Shown: positions 26,138 to 34,816 of the stretch, piece after piece
Numbering within the stretch: position 1 is the first letter of the stretch
Layout: each line of letters opens with the position of its first letter
Assembly (NCBI RefSeq): GCF_014202075.1
Contig: NZ_JACHFZ010000002.1
Coordinates: 496,001-560,000, forward strand
Direction: 5' to 3'
Origin: Brevundimonas basaltis
Lineage (GTDB): Bacteria; Pseudomonadota; Alphaproteobacteria; Caulobacterales; Caulobacteraceae
Length of the DNA stretch: 64,000 nucleotides
Made by a program: the position numbers and the translations under genes
Notes under the pieces: generated by a model
What the model saw: the letters and a program-made list of their open reading frames with translations, nothing else
Told to the model about the DNA's origin: nothing
The model's database searches: none

Positions 26138-27631
26138 TCACGACGGCCCCGCTTCCAGCGCCGGCCGCGGCCATCGCACGGCGACCCGCGCGCCCTTTGG
26201 CCGCCCCCTGCCGCCCTCTCCGACCCCGACCGAGACCTTGCCTCCGGTCCGCTCCAGCAGGGTGCGGGCGATGAAGAAGCCCAGTCCCATACCGCCCTGG
26301 CTGGGGGCGATGGCCTCGGGCGCGGGTGCGGCCTTGCCGGTCTTGCGGTCCTTGCGGCTCTTGCTCCCCGGGGCAGCGGCGGCCACCGAGGCGGCGATCT
26401 GGGCCGCAAGGGCCCGGCGCGCCTTGCCCTGCGGCCGGCTGGTCACATAGGGCTCACCCAGCCGGGGCAGGATGTCCGGCGGGATGCCCGGGCCGTCGTC
26501 GACCACCTCGATCTCGATGAAGCCGGCGTCGACGAGGGCCTGCACCCGCACGTGGCCGTTGGCGAAGTCGGCGGCGTTCTCGACCAGGGTCGACAGGCCG
26601 TGCACCACCTCGGGCAGGCGACGCACGCGCGGGGCGGCCTCGCCGGACGCGGTGCGCACCTTGACCTCGAAGACCAGATCGAAGCCCCTATGCGGCTCGA
26701 CCACCTCTTCCAGCAGCGCCTTGAGTCCGACCTCGGCGAAGGCGGCCTCGCCTCCCTCGGGTTGCTGGGACAGGCGTTTGAGGATGTCGCGGCAGCGTTC
26801 GGCCTGCTGCAGGATCAGGGCGGCGTCCTCGGCCGCCGCGCCGTCCTTGGCCGACTCCCGCAGCAGTTCCCGCGCCACCACCTGGATGGTCGCCAGCGGC
26901 GTGCCCAGCTCGTGCGCCGCCGCCGCCGCCAGACCGCCCAGCGCCGCCAGCCGTTGCTCGCGCTGCAGCACGTCCTGGGTGGTGGCCAGGGCCAGTTCCA
27001 GCTTTTCGGCGTCCGCCGCCACCCGCCAGGCATAGGCCGCGGTGAAGACCACGCCGGTGATCAGCGCCAGGCCGATGCCGAAGCGATACAGCGGCGGCAG
27101 CTCCAGCTCGGTTCCCGCCTGCCACGGCAGCGGCATGGAGAAGAAGAACAGGCCGATGGTCGCCCCCAGCACCAGCAGCCCCATCAGCGCCGCCTGCCGT
27201 CCCGGCAGGGAGGCGGCGGCCACCGTCACCGGCGCGACCAGCAGCAGGCAGAACGGGTTCTGCAGCCCTCCGGTCAACGCCAGCAGCAGCGACAGTTGCA
27301 GGATGTCGAAGCCGAGATGCGCCGCCGTCAGGGCGCCGTCCGGAAATGAGCCGTCGCTGCGCCTGAGCCGGGCGGTGGCGTTGAGGTTCATCGCCACGCT
27401 GGCCCCGATCACGGCCAGACAACCCCACAGCGGCAGGTCGAAATGGAACCAGGCGGTGGCGACGACGACGGTGGCGCTCTGGCCGGCGATGGCCATCCAA
27501 CGCAGGATCACCAGCGTCCTCAGCGACAGACCCCGGCTGCGGCGCGGCGCATTGCGCCAGCCGCCGAAGCGTCCGCCTGTGTCGGCGGCCTCGCCGAACT
27601 GCGACGACAGGGGGTCTTGGGTCGGGCTCAC
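26138..27631 (-). CDS. regB: Redox sensor histidine kinase RegB/ActS/PrrB
   Basis: 497-residue kinase with about six N-terminal membrane spans (~30-210). The quinone-binding motif G-G-x-x-N-P-F is present (LTGGLQNPFCLL). The H box is AAHELGTPLATIQV, and the redox-active cysteine region QQAERCRDILKRL matches the conserved RegB Cys. The ATP-binding domain has N (VENAADF), DDGPGIP and GMGLGFFIARTLL boxes. A C-terminal Lys-rich insert (SKSRKDRKTGK) sits between the G1 and G2 boxes. regA follows; the Sco/SenC gene is divergent, a variant of the classical regB-senC-regA cluster. Confidence 0.95.
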   Translation of the reverse strand: MSPTQDPLSSQFGEAADTGGRFGGWRNAPRRSRGLSLRTLVILRWMAIAGQSATVVVATAWFHFDLPLWGCLAVIGASVAMNLNATARLRRSDGSFPDGALTAAHLGFDILQLSLLLALTGGLQNPFCLLLVAPVTVAAASLPGRQAALMGLLVLGATIGLFFFSMPLPWQAGTELELPPLYRFGIGLALITGVVFTAAYAWRVAADAEKLELALATTQDVLQREQRLAALGGLAAAAAHELGTPLATIQVVARELLRESAKDGAAAEDAALILQQAERCRDILKRLSQQPEGGEAAFAEVGLKALLEEVVEPHRGFDLVFEVKVRTASGEAAPRVRRLPEVVHGLSTLVENAADFANGHVRVQALVDAGFIEIEVVDDGPGIPPDILPRLGEPYVTSRPQGKARRALAAQIAASVAAAAPGSKSRKDRKTGKAAPAPEAIAPSQGGMGLGFFIARTLLERTGGKVSVGVGEGGRGRPKGARVAVRWPRPALEAGPS

Positions 27632-27684
27632 GCGTCTTCTATAGACCAGCCGCGCCCGCGTGGCGCGTCCTGCCGGGAGCCGAA

Positions 27685-28308
27685 ATGCCGCGCCGTTCCA
27701 TCCTGCTGTTCGCCGCCGCCTGCGCGGTCATCGCCGTGGCGCTGATTGCGGTGACCGTGGTTCTGGCCAGCCGCCCCGCCCCCGGTCTGCGGACGGGCGA
27801 GGTGGTCTCGACGGGCGAAGCCCGTATCGGGGGACCGTTCCAGCTGGTCGACCAGAACGCCCGGCCCGTGGACCAGACCCTGCTGGAGGGACAGTGGTCG
27901 CTGGTCTTCTTCGGCTTCACCTACTGCCCGGACTACTGCCCGACCACGCTGCAGATGCTCGATGCGACGAAACAGGCGCTGGGCGACAAGGCGGCGGATC
28001 TGCAGATCGTCTTCATTTCCATCGATCCGGAGCGCGACACGCCGCAGGCGCTGAACGACTATCTGTCCTCCGACGGCTTTCCCGAGGGCGTCATCGGCCT
28101 GACCGGCACGCCCGCGCAGGTCGACGCCGCGGCCCGGGCCTACGGCGCTCCCTATCAGAAGGTCGGGGAAGGCGAGGGCTATACGATGAACCACGGCCTG
28201 ACGATCTATCTGATGGGGCCGGACGGGAAGTTCCGCAGCGCCCTCGCTCACGATCTCGGGCCCGACCGCGCCGCGGAAGTGATCGGACGTGTCATGGCGC
28301 GCGGCTAG
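27685..28308 (+). CDS. SCO1/SenC family copper chaperone
   Basis: 207-residue protein with an N-terminal anchor (LLFAAACAVIAVALIAVTVVLA) and a thioredoxin-fold periplasmic domain. Copper site: Cys81 and Cys85 in CPDYCP, plus the conserved His in MNHG. Needed for CuA assembly of cytochrome oxidase or as a thiol-disulfide sensor. Divergently transcribed from regB across 53 bp, in line with the known linkage of SenC-type proteins to RegBA. Confidence 0.93.
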   Translation: MPRRSILLFAAACAVIAVALIAVTVVLASRPAPGLRTGEVVSTGEARIGGPFQLVDQNARPVDQTLLEGQWSLVFFGFTYCPDYCPTTLQMLDATKQALGDKAADLQIVFISIDPERDTPQALNDYLSSDGFPEGVIGLTGTPAQVDAAARAYGAPYQKVGEGEGYTMNHGLTIYLMGPDGKFRSALAHDLGPDRAAEVIGRVMARG

Positions 28309-28331
28309 ATTCGCGCCACGACCCGCCGACG

Positions 28332-28703
28332 TCAGCCCTTGCGGGCCACCGCGATCTGGAGCTCGAGCCGCTTCAGCTCGCGCATCATCCGGTTGGCCTG
28401 CACGACGGGCACCAGGGCCATCTTCATCACCAGCGATCCGAGGATCAACACGGAGGCTGGCAGCCCCCAATGCAGGGCCGACAGGGGGGTGTCAGCCTGG
28501 AAGAAGCGCCATGCCGCCCAGGCGCCGAAGAAGAAGGCCGCGGTCTGCGCCACCATAAGGACGACGTTGGCCCAGCCGGCCCGCCCGTCGAACACGCCCA
28601 GGGCCTGTCCGAAGAAGCCCGGCTCACGCGCGGTTTCGCGGAACAGGGCCTGTTCCTCGCCCTGAAGGGCTTCCTCGATCATCCGGTCGATATCGGTTGT
28701 CAT
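28332..28703 (-). CDS. DUF6768-type membrane protein, partner of the ECF sigma factor
   Basis: 123 residues with two membrane helices (~44-65 and ~79-100). Typical beginning: DIDRMIEEALQGEEQALF followed by EPGFFGQALGVFDGR, then ALHWGLPASVLIL. Proteins like this follow ECF sigma genes in Caulobacterales and relatives. The start overlaps the sigma factor stop (ATGA, 28700-28703), so they are coupled. A role as anti-sigma-like membrane partner is inferred from this linkage; it has no recognised zinc-anti-sigma motif. Confidence 0.8.
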   Translation of the reverse strand: MTTDIDRMIEEALQGEEQALFRETAREPGFFGQALGVFDGRAGWANVVLMVAQTAAFFFGAWAAWRFFQADTPLSALHWGLPASVLILGSLVMKMALVPVVQANRMMRELKRLELQIAVARKG

Positions 28704-29263
28704 CTCGCATCTCCTTCCAGCACCGCGCGCAGTTTGCGGCGGGCATGCATCAGGCGGGTCTTTACCGTGCCCGCCGGCACGTGCAGGGCGATCGCGACCT
28801 CCGCGACCTCCATATCCTCGAGATAGAACAGGCCGATCGCGGCCCTCTGCTCCGGCGGCAGGTCGGCGAGCGCGGCCCGCAGCCGCGTCATCGCCGGGGC
28901 GTCGCTGTGTTCCGGCTCCGCGAAGGCCTCGACCGGTTCCGCCGCCGCCGCCGCCTTCAGGATCCGGTCCCGTTGCAGGCGACCAATCCGCCGGGCGCAC
29001 CGCCGCGACACGATCTGGCAGGCCCAGGCGGGGAAGGCGCGTTCGTCGCGAAGCCGCCCGACCCCGCGCACGATTTCGATCCAGCCCTCCTGTGCAGCCT
29101 CGCGGGCCAGGTCGACGTCGCCGGTCAGCCGCCAGGCATGGGCGATAAGCTTGCCCTGCCAGCGCCGCGCCAGCAGCTCGAACGCCTTGCGGTCCCCGGT
29201 GCGCGCGGCCGCCACCAGATACTCGTCAAGGAGCTGCTCTTTGGTCCTGACCATGCCGCCCAC
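28700..29263 (-). CDS. ECF RNA polymerase sigma factor
   Basis: 187 residues with sigma2 (~12-85: DRKAFELLARRWQGKLIAHA, DLAREAAQEGWIEIVRG) and sigma4 (~125-180: LPPEQRAAIGLFYLEDMEVAEV, PAGTVKTRLMHARRKL). The start is either GTG 29263 or ATG 29254; a strong AAGGAGGG lies just upstream and is too close to the GTG, about 12 nt from the ATG. Followed by the coupled DUF6768 membrane protein. Target promoters and signal are unknown. Confidence 0.92.
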   Translation of the reverse strand: MGGMVRTKEQLLDEYLVAAARTGDRKAFELLARRWQGKLIAHAWRLTGDVDLAREAAQEGWIEIVRGVGRLRDERAFPAWACQIVSRRCARRIGRLQRDRILKAAAAAEPVEAFAEPEHSDAPAMTRLRAALADLPPEQRAAIGLFYLEDMEVAEVAIALHVPAGTVKTRLMHARRKLRAVLEGDAR

Positions 29264-29442
29264 GTCCCTCCTTGAAGGAAAGGTGCCGACATCTCGCGAT
29301 CCGGTTCAATCAAATCGTGCCGGGGTCCCGGAGCGCCGAAGACCGCGTACCTACGACAATGTGATCAGCGATAATCTTTTTGCAGTGCGGCGCGTTCTAT
29401 GCTGCCCTGCCATATACCGGCGGGGGCCGTTTCAGGACACGC

Positions 29443-30723
29443 ATGCTGTATTCGCTTCACGAGCTCGCCTATCACTCGGCGACGCCGTTCCGGATCGGGG
29501 CCCAGATGGCCCGTCAGTTCTGGAGTTCTCCGTTCAACCCGGCCGCCGATACCGCCCTGGCGCGCACCGCCTGGGCCTCGGCCGAGCTGTTCGAGAGCGT
29601 CACCCGGCGCTACGGCAAGCCGGCCTGGGGGCTGGAAACCGTCACCGTCGCCGACCGCCCGGTGCGCACCACCGAACAGGTTGTCTGGTCTTCGCCATGG
29701 TGCCGACTGGTGCGGTTCGCCCGCCACGTCGGCGACCTCAAGCGGGCGGGCAAGCCGACTGCGGCCCCGGCGGTGCTCATCGTCGCCCCGCTGTCGGGCC
29801 ATTACGCCACCCTGCTGCGCGGCACGGTCGAGGCCTTCCTCCAGGACCACGACGTCTATGTCACCGACTGGGTCAACGCCCGTCAGGTGCCGATGCTGGA
29901 GGGGCGGTTCGACTTCTTCGACTACATCGACCACGTCCGGACCATGCTGGGGGTCATCGGGCCGCGCGCCCATGTCGTCGGCGTCTGCCAGCCGGGGCCG
30001 CCGGTTCTGGCCGCCTGCGCCCTGATGGCCGAGGACGAGGACCCCAATCGGCCCGCCTCGATGACCTTCATGGGCTCGCCGATCGACGCCCGCCTGTCGC
30101 CGACGGCGACCAACCAGCTGGCCGAGGAAAAGCCATTCACCTGGTTCAGCTCGAACATGATCCACACCGTGCCGTGGCCCTATCCGGGCTTCGGACGGCG
30201 GGTCTATCCGGGCTTCGTGCAGCTCTACAGCTTCATGTCGATGAACGAGGAACGGCACGTCGACGCCCACCAGGAATATTTCCAGCATCTGGTCAACGGC
30301 GACGGCGACGGGGCCCAGAAGCACGAGGAATTCTACAACGAATACCTCTCGGTGCTGGACCTGACCGAGGAGTTCTATCTCCAGACCATCGACATCGTGT
30401 TCCAGCAGCACCTGCTGCCGCGCGGTCTGCTCGAGCATCGCGGGCGCAAGGTCGATCTGACGAAGATCGCCGACATCGGCCTGATGACCGTCGAGGGGGC
30501 GAAAGACGACATCTCCGGTGTCGGCCAGACCCAGGCGGCGCACGGCCTGTGTTCGGGTCTGCCCGACGACCGGCGCACGCTCTATGTCCATCCGGAGGTC
30601 GGCCACTACGGCGTCTTCAACGGCCGCCGCTTCCGCGACGACATCTATCCGCGGGTGCGCGACTTCATCGCGAGGAACGAGGCGATCTGTGCAGTACCGG
30701 AACGGCCAGCGGCTGCCGCCTGA
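29443..30723 (+). CDS. phaZ: Intracellular polyhydroxyalkanoate (PHB) depolymerase
   Basis: 426-residue alpha/beta-hydrolase that mobilises stored PHB granules. The catalytic cysteine version of the lipase box is present (GVCQPGPP), with family marks DVYVTDWVNARQVP, EEFYLQTIDIVFQQHLLPRG and the C-terminal catalytic His in EVGHYGVFNG. ATG 29443 is chosen (AGGA upstream, N terminus MLYSLHELAYH typical). A 3-hydroxybutyryl-CoA dehydrogenase elsewhere in the window (45393-46271) fits PHB/butyrate metabolism. Its end overlaps the next gene by 35 nt. Confidence 0.95.
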   Translation: MLYSLHELAYHSATPFRIGAQMARQFWSSPFNPAADTALARTAWASAELFESVTRRYGKPAWGLETVTVADRPVRTTEQVVWSSPWCRLVRFARHVGDLKRAGKPTAAPAVLIVAPLSGHYATLLRGTVEAFLQDHDVYVTDWVNARQVPMLEGRFDFFDYIDHVRTMLGVIGPRAHVVGVCQPGPPVLAACALMAEDEDPNRPASMTFMGSPIDARLSPTATNQLAEEKPFTWFSSNMIHTVPWPYPGFGRRVYPGFVQLYSFMSMNEERHVDAHQEYFQHLVNGDGDGAQKHEEFYNEYLSVLDLTEEFYLQTIDIVFQQHLLPRGLLEHRGRKVDLTKIADIGLMTVEGAKDDISGVGQTQAAHGLCSGLPDDRRTLYVHPEVGHYGVFNGRRFRDDIYPRVRDFIARNEAICAVPERPAAAA

Positions 30724-31405
30724 CGCCGTCGGCGTTCCGGCCCGGCTGTCGGTCAATCCGCGCGCCCGGCGTCTGTCGATCCGCATCGACGGCCGCGCCG
30801 GCGAGGCCGTGCTGGTCGCGCCGTCCGAGCGCGGCCTGGCCCAGGCTGTGGCCTTCGCCCGCACCAAGGCCGACTGGATGCGCCAGCGGCTGGCGGAACG
30901 ACCTGACAGCGCGCCGCTGGAGCCCGGCGCCGTGGTGCCCCTCTACGGCCGCCCGACCCGGCTGGTCTCGACCGGCGGGGCCGGGGCGGCCCGGCTGATC
31001 GACGGTCCAGACGGTCCCTTCATCCAGTCCGGCGGCGAGGGGGAAGCTTTCTCGCGACGGGTCCAGAACCTGTTCCGGCGGTTGGCCCGGCAGGTCCTGC
31101 TCGAGCGGACGGAGCAGCATCTGCGAACCCTCGGCCAGCGCCCGGTCACCGTGTCCATCGCCGACACGCGGTCGCGCTGGGGCTCATGCAGCCCGCACAA
31201 CCGGACCATCCGCTATAGCTGGCGGGTGATCATGGCCCCGCCGGCCGTGGCCGATTATCTGGCCGCCCACGAGGTGGCGCATCTGGTCCACGCCGACCAC
31301 AGCCCGGCCTACTGGTCGGTGGTTCAGCGGCTGGTCGGCGACCACCGGCCCTTTCGAAAATGGCTGCGCGACAACGGCCCGGCCCTGCATGCGGTGGGTC
31401 GGTAG
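30689..31405 (+). CDS. YgjP-like M48/SprT-type zinc metallopeptidase
   Basis: 238-residue protein of the DUF45/YgjP family. Zinc-binding HEVAH at about residue 195 with the third ligand in LVHADHSPAYW. Upstream marks are DTRSRWGSCS and IRYSWRVIMAPP. GTG 30689 is chosen: GAGG lies about 6 nt upstream and the N terminus VQYRNGQRLPP fits the family; the frame further upstream is a phaZ shadow. Cytoplasmic; physiological substrate unknown. Confidence 0.9.
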   Translation: MQYRNGQRLPPDAVGVPARLSVNPRARRLSIRIDGRAGEAVLVAPSERGLAQAVAFARTKADWMRQRLAERPDSAPLEPGAVVPLYGRPTRLVSTGGAGAARLIDGPDGPFIQSGGEGEAFSRRVQNLFRRLARQVLLERTEQHLRTLGQRPVTVSIADTRSRWGSCSPHNRTIRYSWRVIMAPPAVADYLAAHEVAHLVHADHSPAYWSVVQRLVGDHRPFRKWLRDNGPALHAVGR

Positions 31406-31497
31406 CCCCGGTTGTCCCCGGTGTCTCGCAATTCCTGCCCGGGTGTCCTGTTTTTCCTCCCCGCGGCGTATCGCTTTTCCTCCATGACCTTCGGCCG

Positions 31498-33627
31498 TCA
31501 GAAGAACAGCGGCTCGGCCTTCTTCTCCAGCGGCGGGGCCGGCTCGGGGCGCGGGGCCGGCGGGTCGCGCTGGGGCTGGGGTTGGGTCGGACGCAGGACC
31601 GGCGCCTCGTTGCGCTCGGGCGCGGTCGGGCGCTGACGCGGCGGCTCCAGCAGGCTCTCGTCCAGCGGCTCGACAGCGCCGTCTCCGGGCGGATTGTCGC
31701 CGAACAGGTCGCCGATCTGGCCGATCAGGCTTTCGACCGGGTTGGGTGGGCGCCAGCCCTCCGGCATGGCCGGCCCGTCCGGGATCGACGGCGCGTTCAG
31801 ACGCGGCAGGGCCGCCTGCATGAAGGCTTTCCAGATGGCGGCCGGCGAGGAGCCGCCGGTGACGCCGCGCATCGGGCTGTTGTCGTCCTTGCCAACCCAG
31901 ACGGCGGTGACGAAGCCGCCGGTGTAGCCGACGAACCAGGCGTCCTTGTAGTCCGAGGTGGTGCCGGTCTTGCCCGCCGTGTCGCGGCCCGGGATCGCCG
32001 CCGAGCGGCCGGTCCCCGAGGTCATCACCCCACGCAGCATCTGGTTTTGGTAGTAGAGAAACGGATTGGAGATCGCCTGCACCGGTCCGGCTTCGCGGCT
32101 GGCGCGCTGGTAGATGACCCGGCCCTGCGGGGTGCGGATACGGCTGATGCCATAGGCCTGGACGCGCTTGCCGCCGTTGGCGAAGGCGTCATAGGCCTGG
32201 GCCATCTCTAGCGGCGATACCTCGACGGCGCCCAGCGCCATGGCCGGCTCCAGCCCGATCCGCGAACTGATGCCGAGGCGGCGCGCGGTGCGGGCCACAT
32301 TGTCGCGGCCGATCTGGTCGGCCATGCCGGCCGCCACCGTATTGGTCGACTGGGCCACGGCGTTGGCGAGCGTCATCTCGCCGGCGAAGCTGCCGGAATA
32401 GTTTCGGGGCGACCAGTTGCCGATGCGGATCGGCGCGTCGTTGACCCGGGTCTGGGGCGTGTAGCCGCTTTCCAGCGCGGTCAGATAGACGAACGGCTTC
32501 CACGCCGAACCGGCCTGGCGGCGGGCGTCGACGGCCCGGTTGAACTGGCTGTCGGTATAGGAGGCGCCGCCGATCATGGCCCGCACCCGGCCCTCGCCGT
32601 CGAGGGCGACCAGCGCCGCCTGCTCGACGCCTTTGGAGCCATCCCGTTCGAGGATGCGCCGCACCGCCCGCTCGGCCGAGGTCTGAAGGGTCAGGTCCAG
32701 CGTCGTCTCGACGATCATGTCCTCGGTCGGCTCGCCGACCAGTTCCCGGATCTGCTTGTCGAGCCAGTCGACGAAATACTGAGCGTGCTGGCTGGCCAGC
32801 GTCCGCGACACCCGGACGGGCTCGGTCACGGCCTGGGTCCGCTGCTCGGAGGTGATCACGCCGGCATCGACCATTTCGTTGAGGACGACGGTGGCCCGCG
32901 CGGCCGCCCGCTCGCTCTCGGACACCGGCGAATAGCGCGACGGAGCCTTGAGCAACCCGGCCAGCAGGGCCGCCTCGCCGACAGTCAGGTCCTTGGCGCC
33001 CTTGTCGAAATAGCGCTGCGAGGCCGCCTCGATGCCATAGGCTCCCGCCCCGAAATAGACCCGGTTCAGATAGAGGGCGAGGATCTCCTCCTTGGAGAAT
33101 TTCATCTCCAGCCACACGGCCAGCATCAGCTCCTGGACCTTGCGCTTCACATTCTGGTCCGGAGACAGGAACAGATTCTTGGCCAGCTGCTGGGTCAGGG
33201 TCGACCCGCCCTGGACCACCCGCCCGGCGCGCATGTTGGCGGCCATGGCCCGGCTCATGCCGATCGGGTCGAAGCCCGGGTGGTGATAGAAGCGCCGGTC
33301 TTCGATGGCGATGAAAGCCGCCGGGACATAGTCGGGCAGGGCCTCGAGATCGGCGGGCGGGGCCTGCTGGGTGCCGCGCACCGCGATCAGGGCGCCGTTG
33401 CGGTCCAGATAGGTGATCGAGGGCTGGCGGTCGATATTATAGAGGGTCGAGGTGTCGGGCAGGTCGCGCGCGAAGACGGCGAAGAAGACCACCAGGAAGA
33501 TGATCGCCCAGACGGCCACCACCGATCCCCAGTAGATCAGCCGCTGCGCGGGCGTGCGGCTCGGCTTCGGCTGGCCGTCGCCACCACCGCCGCCGCCCCG
33601 CCTGAAGCTGAAGCCGGAACCCGCCAT
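31498..33627 (-). CDS. Class A penicillin-binding protein (PBP1A type)
   Basis: 709-residue bifunctional peptidoglycan synthase. Cytoplasmic N terminus with a Gly run (FRRGGGGGGDG), one membrane anchor (~33-53), glycosyltransferase domain (~85-260: EDRRFYHHPGFD with catalytic Glu, GGSTLTQQLAKNLFL, NRVYFGAGAYGIEAAS), then the transpeptidase with SAWK (active Ser), STN and KTGT boxes. The last ~60 residues are Pro/Arg-rich and presumably disordered. Acts in the periplasm on lipid II. Confidence 0.95.
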   Translation of the reverse strand: MAGSGFSFRRGGGGGGDGQPKPSRTPAQRLIYWGSVVAVWAIIFLVVFFAVFARDLPDTSTLYNIDRQPSITYLDRNGALIAVRGTQQAPPADLEALPDYVPAAFIAIEDRRFYHHPGFDPIGMSRAMAANMRAGRVVQGGSTLTQQLAKNLFLSPDQNVKRKVQELMLAVWLEMKFSKEEILALYLNRVYFGAGAYGIEAASQRYFDKGAKDLTVGEAALLAGLLKAPSRYSPVSESERAAARATVVLNEMVDAGVITSEQRTQAVTEPVRVSRTLASQHAQYFVDWLDKQIRELVGEPTEDMIVETTLDLTLQTSAERAVRRILERDGSKGVEQAALVALDGEGRVRAMIGGASYTDSQFNRAVDARRQAGSAWKPFVYLTALESGYTPQTRVNDAPIRIGNWSPRNYSGSFAGEMTLANAVAQSTNTVAAGMADQIGRDNVARTARRLGISSRIGLEPAMALGAVEVSPLEMAQAYDAFANGGKRVQAYGISRIRTPQGRVIYQRASREAGPVQAISNPFLYYQNQMLRGVMTSGTGRSAAIPGRDTAGKTGTTSDYKDAWFVGYTGGFVTAVWVGKDDNSPMRGVTGGSSPAAIWKAFMQAALPRLNAPSIPDGPAMPEGWRPPNPVESLIGQIGDLFGDNPPGDGAVEPLDESLLEPPRQRPTAPERNEAPVLRPTQPQPQRDPPAPRPEPAPPLEKKAEPLFF

Positions 33628-33745
33628 CGAAACCTCATCCTGTCCGGCACCGGTCTTAGCGGTTCGCCGGACGCACGCAAACGCCCCTCACGTCGTCACG
33701 CGACCGTGAGGGACGTTTCCGCCGAAACCATGGCTCCGGGCGGCC

Positions 33746-34693
33746 CTATTCTAAAAACGCGTTCACCTCGGCGGCGAAGACGGCCGGCTGGTCAAGCATG
33801 ATGAAGTGGGCGCTGTCGTCGATCCGCTTCAGTTCCGCGCCCGGCAGGTTGGCGAACGAGCCGCGATAGATGCCGTCCGTCATCCCGGGGGTCATGCCGG
33901 GAAAATCGAAGGCGACATAGAGAACTTCCGTCGGAGCTGTGATGCGGCCCAGCTCGGGCCGCAGATCGGTGACGATCAGCTCGCGATAGGCCGAGGCCGA
34001 CACCTGCCGGTCGCTGCGCCGAGTGTCCTCCAGCGGACCGGAGCGGGCCGATTCCGTCTTGATCATGCTGGTCACGGTCGCCTCGGCCTGTTGCCGATAG
34101 GCGTCCTCGGGCCCCTGCGACATGGCGGCGTAGATCTGGTCCGCCATCGGCGCGACGCTTTCCGCCGTCGGGTTCGTGCCCGGCGCGCCGAACATGGCGC
34201 CCATGAACGGGACCATGTCGACGACCATCAGCCTGCCGACGGTGTCCGGATGGCGCGCGGCGAGCATCATGCCGATCGTGCCGCCCATCGAGTGGCCGAT
34301 CACCGCCGGCTTCTCCAGCCCCTGCTCGCGGATATAGCGGGCGAGGTCCTCGGCCACGGGCGCGGAGACCGGCCCTTCCGCATTGTCCTCGGCCGGGGCT
34401 CCGGCGAAGCCCTGGACGTGGATGCGGTGGAGCCGGTAGCGGCCCTTCAGCTCGTCCGTCAGCTGATCCCAGACATGGGGCGAGGACGACAGGCCGGGGA
34501 TCAGGATGACGTCGCCGACCGGGTGCTCGGGCCCGTCGATGCGGACGTGAAAGCGGCCGGACTCGAAGTCGGCGTGCGCGTGGCCGTGGCCCGCCTGTGC
34601 GGCGGCGGGAGCGTGCGCGCCGTGGCTCTCCTGCGCGAGGGCGGGCGTGGCGAGGGCGGCGGCGGCCAGAAGGTTCATCAGGGCGGTCTTCAT
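33746..34693 (-). CDS. Secreted alpha/beta-fold hydrolase
   Basis: 315 residues with a signal peptide (MKTALMNLLAAAALATPALAQ), then a His/Ala-rich linker (~22-42). Hydrolase core: VILIPGLSSSPHVWD (oxyanion region), nucleophile elbow GHSMGG, and a C-terminal His (DSAHFIMLDQP). Substrate is unknown. Probably periplasmic. It diverges from the Rieske oxygenase gene across 123 bp that contains a palindrome, so the two may be co-regulated. Confidence 0.87.
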   Translation of the reverse strand: MKTALMNLLAAAALATPALAQESHGAHAPAAAQAGHGHAHADFESGRFHVRIDGPEHPVGDVILIPGLSSSPHVWDQLTDELKGRYRLHRIHVQGFAGAPAEDNAEGPVSAPVAEDLARYIREQGLEKPAVIGHSMGGTIGMMLAARHPDTVGRLMVVDMVPFMGAMFGAPGTNPTAESVAPMADQIYAAMSQGPEDAYRQQAEATVTSMIKTESARSGPLEDTRRSDRQVSASAYRELIVTDLRPELGRITAPTEVLYVAFDFPGMTPGMTDGIYRGSFANLPGAELKRIDDSAHFIMLDQPAVFAAEVNAFLE

Positions 34694-34736
34694 CGGTGCG
34701 ATCTTTCCATCAGTACACCCGCCGATTATCCAATCG

Positions 34737-34758
34737 ACTTTAGAATGTAAAGTACTTT
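34737..34758. promoter_or_regulatory. Palindromic operator-like site between hydrolase and oxygenase genes
   Basis: Perfect inverted repeat ACTTTA (34737-34742)-GAATG-TAAAGT (34748-34753), overlapping a second palindrome AAAGTACTTT (34749-34758). AT-rich in a GC-rich intergenic region and placed between two divergent genes, it looks like a dimeric repressor site controlling one or both. The nearest regulator is the TetR gene at 35995-36660, but linkage to it is untested. Confidence 0.5.
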
Positions 34759-34816
34759 CTGCGCCGCGCGACGGACCGGCTGGCGGCGATGGCCGCCGCC
34801 GTCCTAGAATGATGCC

